Positions 13,190-21,194 of a stretch of DNA of 24,180 bases are shown here, piece by piece (position 1 is the stretch's first letter; each line of letters starts with the position of its first letter). The stretch is taken from assembly GCA_900756495.1 (NCBI GenBank), contig CAAEKI010000203.1, forward strand, positions 1 to 24,180. Reading direction: 5' to 3'. The translations under genes were made by a program, and so were the position numbers. Origin of the DNA: an uncultured Oscillospiraceae bacterium (GTDB lineage: Bacteria > Bacillota > Clostridia > Oscillospirales > Oscillospiraceae). The notes beneath the pieces were generated by a model that did no database searches, had not been told where the DNA came from, and was given only the letters and a program-made list of their open reading frames with translations.

Positions 13190-13509
13190 CTTATTACTCT
13201 TGGACCTGATTTGTGAAGAAAAATCAAGACAAGGGAAGTGTAGCGTATATGGGTATGGAGGTCAACGGTATTTGAGCTGAATTTCGAAGGCGGCCTTTCC
13301 AGCGGCTGCTGGAAAAATTTTACCATGCCAGGTGTGAAAAAGGACAGTGTATTAACTCGCCAAGTTTTCAAGAGCTAAACCAAGAAAACCCACAAAAATA
13401 GAACAAGTCAGAACGAATGGGGGGATTTCTCCGGCTTTTCTGTATTAGCTTCGTGAACAGAATGCTTATACTTCCAAAGTCAACAGTAAAATCCGTTTTA
13501 GAGCGCCGT
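13190..13509. other. Gene-free 320 bp downstream of the GGDEF-EAL gene
   Basis: No supported gene on either strand. A perfect 8-bp hairpin TTTCCAGC/GCTGGAAA with loop GGCT lies at 13296-13315, with no clear T-tract in the minus direction. It would form part of the long 3' untranslated region if the gene ends at 13153-13189. Confidence 0.5.
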
Positions 13510-15744
13510 TCACACGGTGGTGAGATATCTCTCGAAATCGGAAACCGGCATGGGCTTGGCATAGACATAGCCTTGGATCAGGTCGCAGCCGTATTCCCGC
13601 AGCTTCTCGACCTGTTCCTGCTCCTCAATGCCCTCGGCCACTACGGACATGCCCAGATCGTGTGCCAGCTGAATGAGCTGACGCACCACCACCCAGGACT
13701 TGTTATTCTCGTCTAAGAAGAACTGCCGGTCCAGCTTGACGGTGGTCACGTTCAGATCCTTCAGCATGGTCAGCGAGGAGTGGCCGAACCCAAAGTCGTC
13801 TATGGAACAGAGGAACCCCATCTCCTGGATACGGTTAATCATAGCCATCACCAAGTGGCGCTCCCGACGCTCCAGCATCAATGACTCTGTCAGTTCCAGT
13901 TCGATGAAACCGTCTGGAATTTGATGCGCTTCCTTGATGGCCTTGAAACGCTCCAGGAAGGACAAGTCGCTGGACCTCAGGTGAGCGCGGGACAGGTTGG
14001 CAGACAGAGGGACGGCACAGCCTGCGGCCAGCCAGCCCTTTAAGAGCCTGCAGGTTTCCTCGAACATATAGAAGTCCAGGTCGCAGATCTTGCCGTTGCG
14101 TTCAAACAGTGGGACAAATTCTCCGGGAAGCAGTAGGCCGTATTCCGGAGACTGCCAGCGAACCAGCACCTCGCCGCCGAAAATTTGCTTGCGTTCAGGA
14201 CAGAACTTGGGCTGAATATAGATCTGAAACTCACGGTTCTCAATTGCGCTCTTAAAGGATTCATCCAGGGAATGCTCGCGTTCTATCTGCTCTGCCAGGG
14301 CGGCATCATAGAACTTGCAGCCACTGCTCTCCTGCTGATAGGCGCTGGCTACTTTCGCCCGGTCTGACAAGATCATAAAGTCGGCATCCCGCTCCCGGAT
14401 CAGGTAGGCGCCCAGATCAAAGCAGGGCTGGTCGATGGAAAACTGTTCCGAGAGCCTCTGCTCCAACTGCCCCAAGATAGTATGCAGGCGAAGCCGCACA
14501 GCTTCCTCATCGGCACAGACCAGCAGCAGGTAGAAGTGATCGCCCGAAGTGCGGGCCATCAGCTCCCGCTCCCCCAGATAGTCCAGCAGAACACGGTAGA
14601 CCTGTTTCAGAAGTTCATCACCGGTTTTTGTGCCAAAACGTTCATTAAATCGCTTGAAATTTTGAATATTCAGATAGACGATAGCAAAACTCTGCTGTGG
14701 GTGCCCCTGGAGAAGGCTCTCTCCTCCCAGCCGGAACGCCAGTTCGTTGGGCCCCCCTGTCAAAGGATCTCTTAGGGCAACGGTTCGGATGTGTTTCAGG
14801 GTGCGGCGGTAATACCATACGACAGCGGCGAAGATCAAAAGCATCACTAAGGCCATAACGACGGTAATAACCGCATAGTGGATTAGGTACGCCTGGGTCC
14901 CCTTGCTGAACAGGTCGGAGGGCAGCAGAGTCAGCAGCATCCAATCGTTGATCCCCAAAAAGTCATAGCCCAGCATGATCGGTTCTCCGCCGACATCCCG
15001 AAACTCCGCCACGCCGGAGCGGTGGGCACTGATGTCCTCCAGAACCCGTTTGGCCTCCTCAGCGTCCTCGCTGCGGATGTCTTTGTGGAAAATGTCGCCC
15101 AGTTCTCGGAATGGGACATCGTCCGTTGCGGAAACCACCATGGTTCCGTCCTTGTCCACGATGCAGGAAAGCCCCTGCTCCTTGAAGTCCACATCCTGGA
15201 GCATCTGCTGGAGAAGGGTGACGGTACGCACACCGATTAACAGGCTGTGTTCTCCGCTATCCCGCAGGATCGGAGCGGAGAAGAACACCGCGTCGTGCTC
15301 TGCAAAGAAAATCTGAGCGTCTGTGTAAATAGTCGGGTTATCCGCAATATACGTAGCCAGTCCGGCGTATTCTACGTCTGCGGGGCTCGTGGTTCCGTCG
15401 GCGTTCACTATGAAGATCTTATCCATCTCCAGATACTCCGCCTTGCGGTCCAGCAGTTCCTCTGTAAGCAAGGACTCCGGCATTCTGGAAAAGGTGTCCG
15501 CCAGATTGCTGATATAGATCTCCCGCATCTGCATACGGGAGGAGATATTGCTGGCCAATTGGGCGGATACATCATCTGCATAGCTAACCGTATTCTGGCG
15601 TAGCCTCTCCTTCAGCCCTGCGGTGTTCAGCAGCAGAGCGGTCAAAACGCCTGCCAGCAGAACAATGATGACCACAACGGGAACAATAGACTGAAAAGCC
15701 ATATGATCCTGGTGGAGAAGTAGGTGTTTGATTCGTTTTTTCAT
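13510..15744 (-). CDS. Membrane c-di-GMP phosphodiesterase (dCache-GGDEF-EAL)
   Basis: A 744-residue sensor protein. A transmembrane helix at about 20-40 and another at about 288-311 enclose an extracellular sensor region of dCache type. A GGDEF domain (about 325-480) and an EAL domain (about 495-744) follow. The GGDEF domain is degenerate: the active motif reads SGDHF (400-404), and the metal-binding LDxD stretch reads LNIQNF, so cyclase activity is unlikely. The EAL domain keeps E525 (EVL), N583, E617, the DDF pair (649-650), K670, E704 and Q724, so phosphodiesterase activity is likely. ATG 15744 has AGAAGG 8 nt upstream; ATG 15765 in frame has no clear site. The gene is monocistronic. A 10-bp inverted repeat lies 84-109 bp upstream and may regulate it. 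Confidence 0.9.
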   Translation of the reverse strand: MKKRIKHLLLHQDHMAFQSIVPVVVIIVLLAGVLTALLLNTAGLKERLRQNTVSYADDVSAQLASNISSRMQMREIYISNLADTFSRMPESLLTEELLDRKAEYLEMDKIFIVNADGTTSPADVEYAGLATYIADNPTIYTDAQIFFAEHDAVFFSAPILRDSGEHSLLIGVRTVTLLQQMLQDVDFKEQGLSCIVDKDGTMVVSATDDVPFRELGDIFHKDIRSEDAEEAKRVLEDISAHRSGVAEFRDVGGEPIMLGYDFLGINDWMLLTLLPSDLFSKGTQAYLIHYAVITVVMALVMLLIFAAVVWYYRRTLKHIRTVALRDPLTGGPNELAFRLGGESLLQGHPQQSFAIVYLNIQNFKRFNERFGTKTGDELLKQVYRVLLDYLGERELMARTSGDHFYLLLVCADEEAVRLRLHTILGQLEQRLSEQFSIDQPCFDLGAYLIRERDADFMILSDRAKVASAYQQESSGCKFYDAALAEQIEREHSLDESFKSAIENREFQIYIQPKFCPERKQIFGGEVLVRWQSPEYGLLLPGEFVPLFERNGKICDLDFYMFEETCRLLKGWLAAGCAVPLSANLSRAHLRSSDLSFLERFKAIKEAHQIPDGFIELELTESLMLERRERHLVMAMINRIQEMGFLCSIDDFGFGHSSLTMLKDLNVTTVKLDRQFFLDENNKSWVVVRQLIQLAHDLGMSVVAEGIEEQEQVEKLREYGCDLIQGYVYAKPMPVSDFERYLTTV

Positions 15745-15827
15745 TTTATGTGCCTTCTTTTTCATAAGTTCTACTGAGCCAGGGTGAAAAGAGAGCCCAT
15801 AAAGGAAGGTACAGTTCCCTAAAAAGT

Positions 15828-15853
15828 TGTTGTCCTGTATGTGCAGGACAACA
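15828..15853 (-). promoter_or_regulatory. Perfect inverted repeat upstream of the GGDEF-EAL gene
   Basis: TGTTGTCCTG (15828-15837) and CAGGACAACA (15844-15853) pair over 10 bp with a 6-nt loop. On the minus strand ACTTTTTA follows, so it could act as a leader attenuator. An operator is the alternative. Confidence 0.5.
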
Positions 15854-15858
15854 GTTCA

Positions 15859-16244
15859 CATATGCGCTTGTAGATAACGCAATTTTTCAGGGCGTTTTGT
15901 CCTAAAATCTATTTGCTGTATCTTCTCTTTACTGAAATAGACCGATGTACCGGTAAGGCCGGTACCCGGTACAAGCAGAGGGATAATCGGTAGCGCAGGA
16001 TCGTTGCGGTAATGCCAATCCACCTAACGCGCGAGGATGATACTCCATGAGAAAATTCCCGTGCACTATCTACAGACAGAGAACAAATGCGCAAATGCGA
16101 TCGAATACGGCAACCTTCGGGTAATGTCATTGCTTGCCTTCGGATTCAGAAGAGTCTGCAATTACGAAGCTATTTCTAATAATTTACCACCTTCCCCTGC
16201 TTTTTTCAATGGGTTTAATAAGATTTCAAAGACTTGCCGGATTT
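15859..16244. other. Gene-free stretch, possible eroded coding sequence
   Basis: Several frames stay open for 55-75 codons on both strands, none with family resemblance that I recognise. The minus-strand 73-codon frame at 15909-16130 has GAAGG near its ATG but unnatural composition. A GTACCGG/CCGGTAC inverted repeat is present around 15950-15971. I read this as non-coding or decayed DNA beside the recombinase remnant. Confidence 0.35.
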
Positions 16245-16275
16245 TATGCCTGTCCGAATGACGGGCATATTTTTT
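16245..16275 (+). terminator. Plus-strand terminator without an evident gene
   Basis: A 10-bp stem (16245-16254 with 16260-16269, one wobble), loop CGAAT, and a run of six T residues (16270-16275). It would end a plus-strand transcript from 15860-16240. Confidence 0.65.
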
Positions 16276-16283
16276 GACTTTTT

Positions 16284-16603
16284 CAGGACTACGATTGCCT
16301 GAAAAGATCAAAGAGGAGGAAACGCAGTTTTCCGAGATGGAGCAGAAGCCGGCGGATATGCGGCTGTTTTACGGAGGTTGCGCGATTTACTGATAAGAAA
16401 GAACTTGCGCCGGCAACCGTCAACAAGTTGCTTCAGCGGATTGAGGCGCACAATCCTGAAAAAGCGCTCCCGCAGAATCGGTAAAAGCGGATATTTATTT
16501 CACGGAAGTGGGGCCCATCCGCTTACCGGACAAACGGGAAATCCGAAAGACGGTGGAGCAGATATGCGGCACGCGGTGGGCATTCAGGCAGATCCCCACA
16601 TAA
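16284..16603 (+). pseudogene. Serine-recombinase C-terminal remnant
   Basis: The segment translates in three successive frames into pieces that fit the C-terminal region (DUF4368-type) of large site-specific serine recombinases. Frame one gives LPEKIKEEETQFSEMEQKPA. After a shift, VARFTDKKELAPATVNKLLQ and RIEAHNPEK appear. After a second shift near 16480, VKADIYFTEVGPIRLPDKRE follows and runs to a stop at 16601-16603. The N-terminal catalytic and zinc-ribbon parts are absent. Two frameshifts and the missing start make it a dead fragment, left from a mobile element that once sat here or nearby. Confidence 0.75.
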
Positions 16604-16610
16604 AAGGAAG

Positions 16611-16645
16611 ATGGTGTAACCCCATCTAAGAGCGGGCTACACCAT
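16611..16645 (-). terminator. Terminator of the DUF2975-DUF4173 operon
   Basis: ATGGTGTA/TACACCAT plus CCC/GGG give a 12-bp stem with one wobble and an 11-nt loop. On the minus strand CTTCCTTTTAT follows. It lies 58 bp past the DUF4173 stop. Confidence 0.6.
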
Positions 16646-16703
16646 TCATGCCTTATCAACGCTGATCAAAGATCATAAGATTTTAATTGCCGATTTGTCT
16701 GAG

Positions 16704-18212
16704 TTACCAGTTCAACGCTGCGAGCTGTGCTGAGAGAGACCAGCTTTCCCACCGCTCGGCATCAGTACGGGCCTGGGCCCTGCGTGCTGCGATTATGCGG
16801 CGGCAGCCGGAATGTTCAGGGCGGGCGTCCGCCAATTGCTCCAGCGCAGGGAGCGCGTCATAGGAGAGCTGCCGGGCCATATAGTCCACATCCACCTGGG
16901 TAAGCGGGGAGCGCAGGCTGAGAGAGACATTGTATTGCGCGACGGTAAAGTCGGGATTCATAAAGTTAAGTGCAATCCAGCCCACGATAACAACTGCGAG
17001 CAGAACGCGGAAGAAGGAAAAGCCAGCGCGCCAGACGGCCAGAAGGGCTGCGGCAAAAAGGACTGCCAATACCGCCATGCCCCAATAAGTGAGCAGTCTT
17101 TTAAAAGAGAGCCCGTAGGCAAGTACATAGAGAGTCATACGCCAGACTGCTGAGACCAGCAGCACTGCGCTGAGACCCACCAGGAGTGACGCGAGGATGC
17201 GTACCAGCCGCCCGCCCCATCCCTGAGCAGGGCATAGCCAGAGGCAGAGCAGCAGGATTGAGAGATTGAGAACGGCGGCAAAGACCATTTGAAAGAAGCC
17301 GCTGCGGGCATACTCGGCATAGCTGATACCTGCATCGGCCAGATAGCGCTCTCCGCCAAAGAGCGCGGTGAACTGAACGGCCAGGAAGAAGAGATAGAAC
17401 AGGCTTAAAGCGGCCAACACAATCATGGGTGCGATGGGATCTACCGTCAGTCCTCTGGGCGTATGGCCGTCCTGAACCGTTCGCGGGCGGGGACGGCGCA
17501 GAGTATAAAACAGAGAGAACAGAAAGGGAACGGCGCACAGGCCCAATACAATTCGCAGAACCCAGCCGGGGACATGGAGTGCCAGCCAGGCCGACGCACC
17601 GCTGGTCACATATTGGAAGAAAGCGTCGGCGGAGGAGAGCAGGGGCAGAAGAATAGCGATGAGAACAGATGCTGTCAAAGTTCCGGCCAGAATCCATAGG
17701 CCCCTCTTTCTACATCTGATTTTGAGAGAGGCGGCCGCCTGCCCGGCGGCAGCGGCGGACCCAAAGAGGCCTCCAAAGGCCAGTACAATCCGCTCAGCAG
17801 CCATAGCTGGGACTGTGCAGGGCGCACGGGTGGCGGCAGAACCCTCCCAGACCTGGAGAATGATCAGTAACGGGAGAGCGAGAAGATTCCAGGCGCGCAG
17901 CCAGGGGTTTGAGAAGAGAGAGAAGGTCAGGGCGGTCAGAGCAGCGGCACAGAAGAGAAGCAGGCCGGCCCGGGTGGCAAAGACCTGCTTTGCTCCGGCA
18001 TACCAAAAGTAGACGGCATACCAGGCAGCTGCCAGCAGCGTGATGCCTAGAGCGGGAGTATTCCACAGGGAAAAGACCAGCAGATCCGCACATAGGATCC
18101 CAAGTGCCAGAACCATAGGGAGAAGCAGGCGATCCCGTCCGTCTATCTCATAGACGCGCTTCGGGGCTGCTGTGCGGATTGGCGGCGTATGGGGCCTGAG
18201 TGGTTCATCCAT
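16704..18212 (-). CDS. DUF4173 polytopic membrane protein
   Basis: A 502-residue protein with a Pro-rich cytoplasmic start (MDEPLRPHTPPIRTAAPKRV) and about twelve transmembrane helices. It resembles the DUF4173/DUF4153 family: the segment AGISYAEYARSGFFQMVFAA and the later NFMNPDFTVAQYNVSLSL, followed by a soluble tail of about 80 residues (LTQVDVDYMARQLSYDALPA), are typical of it. Function is unknown. ATG 18212 is chosen because AAGG lies about 9 nt upstream; ATG 18221 is too close to the site. It is the last gene of a four-gene unit with a small membrane protein, an HTH regulator and a DUF2975 protein, so it may be a target of that regulator. The helical tail could interact with cytoplasmic partners. 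Confidence 0.82.
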   Translation of the reverse strand: MDEPLRPHTPPIRTAAPKRVYEIDGRDRLLLPMVLALGILCADLLVFSLWNTPALGITLLAAAWYAVYFWYAGAKQVFATRAGLLLFCAAALTALTFSLFSNPWLRAWNLLALPLLIILQVWEGSAATRAPCTVPAMAAERIVLAFGGLFGSAAAAGQAAASLKIRCRKRGLWILAGTLTASVLIAILLPLLSSADAFFQYVTSGASAWLALHVPGWVLRIVLGLCAVPFLFSLFYTLRRPRPRTVQDGHTPRGLTVDPIAPMIVLAALSLFYLFFLAVQFTALFGGERYLADAGISYAEYARSGFFQMVFAAVLNLSILLLCLWLCPAQGWGGRLVRILASLLVGLSAVLLVSAVWRMTLYVLAYGLSFKRLLTYWGMAVLAVLFAAALLAVWRAGFSFFRVLLAVVIVGWIALNFMNPDFTVAQYNVSLSLRSPLTQVDVDYMARQLSYDALPALEQLADARPEHSGCRRIIAARRAQARTDAERWESWSLSAQLAALNW

Positions 18213-18287
18213 CAGAATCATCCTTCCGATCTAAAAGCTGAGCAGAGCGAAGAGAGAAGCAGGGGGATATCCACTGTACGATGGTGC

Positions 18288-18629
18288 TTACCCCTCTCTG
18301 AGACGCTTTGTACGGTTTCTGCAAAACAGGGCAAGCGCGTTTAAGGGCAGCACGACCGCCAGAAGTACAGAGGCGGAGAGTCTGAACGCGGGGACAGTGT
18401 CCATCAGCGCTGACCAGTCCTCTGCCTGGACCAAGCGGCCCAGATAGAGCACGACCAGGAAGAGCGAGAGCGCGCAGGCAGAAAGGCTGAAGACAGAGAG
18501 CACATTGGTCCTGGCGGGAGAGCTTGTACGGCTCAGCATTCCCATAACAGGCAGTAGCCAGGCGGCCAGGCCGAGGGCTAAACTGCCCAGATTGAGCATG
18601 GAATCCAGCTGGAACAGGGAGGAATTCAT
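18288..18629 (-). CDS. Small four-helix membrane protein
   Basis: A 113-residue protein with hydrophobic segments at about 13-31 (NLGSLALGLAAWLLPVMGML), 45-65 (VFSLSACALSLFLVVLYLG) and 85-104 (LSASVLLAVVLPLNALALF), and a basic C-terminus (CRNRTKRLREG). I do not recognise a named family. AAGG lies 7 nt upstream of the ATG. It sits between the HTH regulator and DUF4173 genes on the same strand. The 89-bp gap to the regulator is AT-rich and could hold a second weak promoter, so membership in the operon is likely but not certain. Confidence 0.75.
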   Translation of the reverse strand: MNSSLFQLDSMLNLGSLALGLAAWLLPVMGMLSRTSSPARTNVLSVFSLSACALSLFLVVLYLGRLVQAEDWSALMDTVPAFRLSASVLLAVVLPLNALALFCRNRTKRLREG

Positions 18630-18718
18630 GTGTGCACCTTCTTATAACAAAAATGATAAAATATAGGAGATAAAAGCAAAAAACAAAAAGACAAGGGAGA
18701 AATAGGGGTAAAAAGCGA

Positions 18719-18934
18719 TTAGGGAGCGCCGTCCGGCACATACTCCAGGATATCCCCAGGCTGACAGTCCAGCGCCCTGCACAGGGCCTCGAGGGTAGAG
18801 AAGCGCACCGCCTTGGCATGGTTGTTTTTTAAGATGGAGAGATTGGCCAGCGTGAGGTCCACCTTGGCGGACAGTTCACCCAGGCTCATTTTCCGTTTCG
18901 CCATCATAACGTCCAAGTTGACTACAATCGGCAT
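18719..18934 (-). CDS. YozG-type HTH regulator
   Basis: A 71-residue HTH protein of the compact XRE subgroup found next to DUF2975 genes. MPIVVNLDVMMAKRKMSLGE, then LSAKVDLTLANLSILKNNHA and KAVRFSTLEALCRALDCQPG, and the end DILEYVPDGAP follow the YozG pattern. It begins 13 bp after the stop of the DUF2975 gene, with GGGGTGG as ribosome binding site spanning the end of that gene, so the two are translationally linked. In this family the HTH protein and its DUF2975 partner are widely conserved as a pair of unknown physiological role. The direct repeats at the operon promoter are candidate binding sites. Confidence 0.9.
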   Translation of the reverse strand: MPIVVNLDVMMAKRKMSLGELSAKVDLTLANLSILKNNHAKAVRFSTLEALCRALDCQPGDILEYVPDGAP

Positions 18935-18947
18935 CTTAACCCACCCC

Positions 18948-19517
18948 CTAGATGGTCAGGTCATTTTCTTCCTTCAGGTCTGCAGCCTGACGAAAGAGGG
19001 CAGACATGACCATACATAAAAGGCCGCCCATAAGAAAGATAGGAAAGAACAGGGCGTTGTAGGTCAGAAGCGGCCGGATAGATTGATAAAACCAGAAACC
19101 CCAGAGGACGCGAACCAGGGATGCCGCTGCAATGAGAAAGCAGCACACCGCCGCCCGGCGGAGATTTTCCGCGTTTTCACGCCGGAAGGGCTTGGCGGCC
19201 GCCAGTGTGGTGAGTACTCGCCGCCCCTGCCACAGCAGCACAGCGGTACAGCTCCCACAGAAGAGCAGAAAGACAGTCAACACGGTGCTGTAGCTCCCGG
19301 CCTCCCATGCCCAGCGCCAAGCGAACAAAAAGCAGACTGCCAGACGCAGCGGGAGTTCCAAAAGATTCTCATAAGGGGTAAGATGGAGGAGCTCCTCCGG
19401 TGTGCGCATCAGGGAGAGTCCCGGAACCAGAGCCAGCGTAATGAGATTGCAGATAAAGACGGCGGTGATCAGGACTTTTAATACCCGCGCCAGGCGCACC
19501 GCAGACGATGTGTTCAT
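18948..19517 (-). CDS. DUF2975 membrane protein
   Basis: A 189-residue protein with four transmembrane helices at about 10-32, 52-75, 78-100 and 118-175 (two helices close together). The family end GGLLCMVMSALFRQAADLKE and ENDLTI, together with the motif KPFRRENAENLRRAAVCCFL, identifies DUF2975. AAGGAGGG lies 6 nt upstream of the ATG and a strong promoter lies at 19539-19567. It is the first gene of the operon, with the HTH partner directly behind it. The role is not known; a membrane sensor or partner that controls the HTH protein is a common proposal, which the sequence alone cannot test. Confidence 0.9.
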   Translation of the reverse strand: MNTSSAVRLARVLKVLITAVFICNLITLALVPGLSLMRTPEELLHLTPYENLLELPLRLAVCFLFAWRWAWEAGSYSTVLTVFLLFCGSCTAVLLWQGRRVLTTLAAAKPFRRENAENLRRAAVCCFLIAAASLVRVLWGFWFYQSIRPLLTYNALFFPIFLMGGLLCMVMSALFRQAADLKEENDLTI

Positions 19518-19538
19518 GCATAGCCCTCCTTTTGCCCC

Positions 19539-19567
19539 AGCATACTACAGAATATATTGAATGTCAA
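19539..19567 (-). promoter_or_regulatory. Promoter of the DUF2975 operon
   Basis: On the minus strand a perfect TTGACA (19567-19562) and TATGCT (19544-19539) have a 17-bp spacer, about 20 bp before the ribosome binding site. Confidence 0.85.
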
Positions 19568-19583
19568 TCTAAATTTATTGAAT
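19555..19583. promoter_or_regulatory. Direct repeat at the DUF2975 operon -35 box
   Basis: TATTGAAT occurs at 19555-19562 and again at 19576-19583, exactly 21 bp apart (two helical turns), bracketing the -35 box. It is a candidate operator for the operon's HTH protein. Confidence 0.45.
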
Positions 19584-19636
19584 ATCGATAAAATTATTTT
19601 GAGATATAAGCTGCCAAGGCGCAGAGGAGAATCAAA

Positions 19637-19665
19637 TTGAAAAGAGACACATGTAATGATATAAT
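19637..19665 (+). promoter_or_regulatory. Promoter of the lipoprotein-sensor operon
   Basis: TTGAAA (19637-19642) and a perfect TATAAT (19660-19665) have a 17-bp spacer, about 40 bp upstream of the lipoprotein start. Confidence 0.9.
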
Positions 19666-19706
19666 AAACCAACATGCCGTCAGAGGATGTCAAAGGAGAG
19701 AGTGTA

Positions 19707-21149
19707 ATGGGGGAGTGGCGACGTACCGCTGTACAAGCCCTGTGTGGCGTTTTGGCGCTTGGGTTATTAAGCGGTTGCGGAAAGAGCAAACCGGCAGACC
19801 CGGTTGGCCTTACGGTTTGGCACTACTACAATGGAGCGCAGCAGCAGATTTTCAATCAGCTGGTAGATGAATTCAATGAGACGGTGGGCGCCGAGCAGGG
19901 CGTTGTCGTGGAGGCCCACAGTTACGGCGGGGTCAATGAGCTCACGGAAAAGGTGCAGGATGCAGCTTATGGGAAGGTAGGGGCAGATAGTCCCCCGGAT
20001 GTGTTCGCCGCCTATTCTGATACGGCTTGGGAACTGAACCAGGCGGGAGTGGTGGCAGACATCAGCCCTTATCTGACGGAGGAGGAGCGGGAGCGCTACG
20101 TGTCTGCCTACCTCAGTGAGGGGGAGTTTACAGGAGATGAATTGAAAATTTTCCCTGTGGCCAAGTCCACTGAGGCGCTCTTCCTCAACAAAACGGCCTG
20201 GCACGAATTTGCTGCTGCTACGGGAGCGGATGAGGGAGATCTTGCAACATGGGAGGGGCTTGCCGCCCTGGCTGAAGACTACTATAATTGGACAGACAGC
20301 CTTACGCCGGGGGTACTGGATGACGGGGCGGCCTTTTTTGGACGGGATGCCTTTGCCAATTACATCATTCTTGGCAGCTACCAGCTTGGGGTGGAGCTCT
20401 TTCGAGTGGAGGACGGTGCAGTGACCATCCAGGTCGACAGGGATGTGATGCGCCGGCTGTGGGACAACTACTATGTGCCCTATCTCAAGGGCTATTATGC
20501 CGCTTACGGCAATTTCCGCAGCGATGACGTGCGCTCCGGAGAAATTATAGCCTGCGTGGGATCCACCAGCAGCGCAACTTATTTCCCGGCGGTGATCAGC
20601 CGAGATGACGGCAGCACTTCTCCCATTGAGGGGGCGGTCTATCCTCTGCCCAACTTTGAAGGCACCAGCCCTGTGGCGGTACAGCAGGGGGCCGGTATGG
20701 TAGTCGCCCGTTCCACTGAGGAGCGGGAGCGGGCGGCGGTGGCTTTTCTCAAGTGGTTTACAGAGCCGGCACAGAATCTGCGCTTTTCCGCCGCGTCGGG
20801 CTATCTTCCAGTGACGGTGGAGGCCAGTGATACAGAGGCTGTCCTGGCTGCCGCGGAAGCGTCCGGGATGAATATGACTTCGTTTCTCTCAGATTGCCTG
20901 AGGACAGGTGTGGATATGACAAAGACCTACACCCTTTATACGAGCCGCCCCTTCGCCAATGGATACGATGCGCGGCAGGTGGCGGAGTACTCGATGTGGG
21001 ACAAGGCCAAGGCCGACCGTACCGCCGTACTGGAGCTGATGGCGGCTGGAATCTCTCGGGATGAGGCTGTTGCACAATATGATACGGAAGAGAATTTCAG
21101 CGCTTGGCTCGCTGATTTTCAGGCTGAGCTGGAGGCTGTGGTCGGGTAG
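19707..21149 (+). CDS. Extracellular solute-binding lipoprotein (family 1-like)
   Basis: A 480-residue lipoprotein. A basic start (MGEWRRTAVQ), a hydrophobic stretch and the lipobox LLSGC (Cys24) give a signal-peptidase II site; the mature protein would be anchored outside. The mature start PVGLTVWHYYNGAQQQIFNQ and later parts (ADISPYL, FLKWFTEPAQNLRFSAASGY) match family-1 ABC substrate-binding proteins, often sugar binders. AAGGAGAG lies 6 nt before ATG 19707; an upstream in-frame ATG at 19674 has no site and lies 9 bp past the -10 box. No permease or ATPase gene follows. Instead, the next gene, 45 bp away, is a membrane c-di-GMP sensor, so a ligand-sensing rather than transport role is likely. 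The ligand is unknown. Confidence 0.87.
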   Translation: MGEWRRTAVQALCGVLALGLLSGCGKSKPADPVGLTVWHYYNGAQQQIFNQLVDEFNETVGAEQGVVVEAHSYGGVNELTEKVQDAAYGKVGADSPPDVFAAYSDTAWELNQAGVVADISPYLTEEERERYVSAYLSEGEFTGDELKIFPVAKSTEALFLNKTAWHEFAAATGADEGDLATWEGLAALAEDYYNWTDSLTPGVLDDGAAFFGRDAFANYIILGSYQLGVELFRVEDGAVTIQVDRDVMRRLWDNYYVPYLKGYYAAYGNFRSDDVRSGEIIACVGSTSSATYFPAVISRDDGSTSPIEGAVYPLPNFEGTSPVAVQQGAGMVVARSTEERERAAVAFLKWFTEPAQNLRFSAASGYLPVTVEASDTEAVLAAAEASGMNMTSFLSDCLRTGVDMTKTYTLYTSRPFANGYDARQVAEYSMWDKAKADRTAVLELMAAGISRDEAVAQYDTEENFSAWLADFQAELEAVVG

Positions 21150-21194
21150 TTGCCGGCTGCCTCCATATCCGCCTTTGACAGGGAAGGTGAAAAT

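Noticed and set aside
15745..16040. c-di-GMP riboswitch upstream of the GGDEF-EAL gene
   Set aside because: No conserved GEMM-type core was found on either strand; only a simple inverted repeat is present.
15909..16130. 73-codon minus-strand frame with GAAGG near its ATG
   Set aside because: Arg/Ser-rich composition without any family resemblance; other frames in the same DNA are similarly open, so it is more likely a chance frame in decayed sequence.
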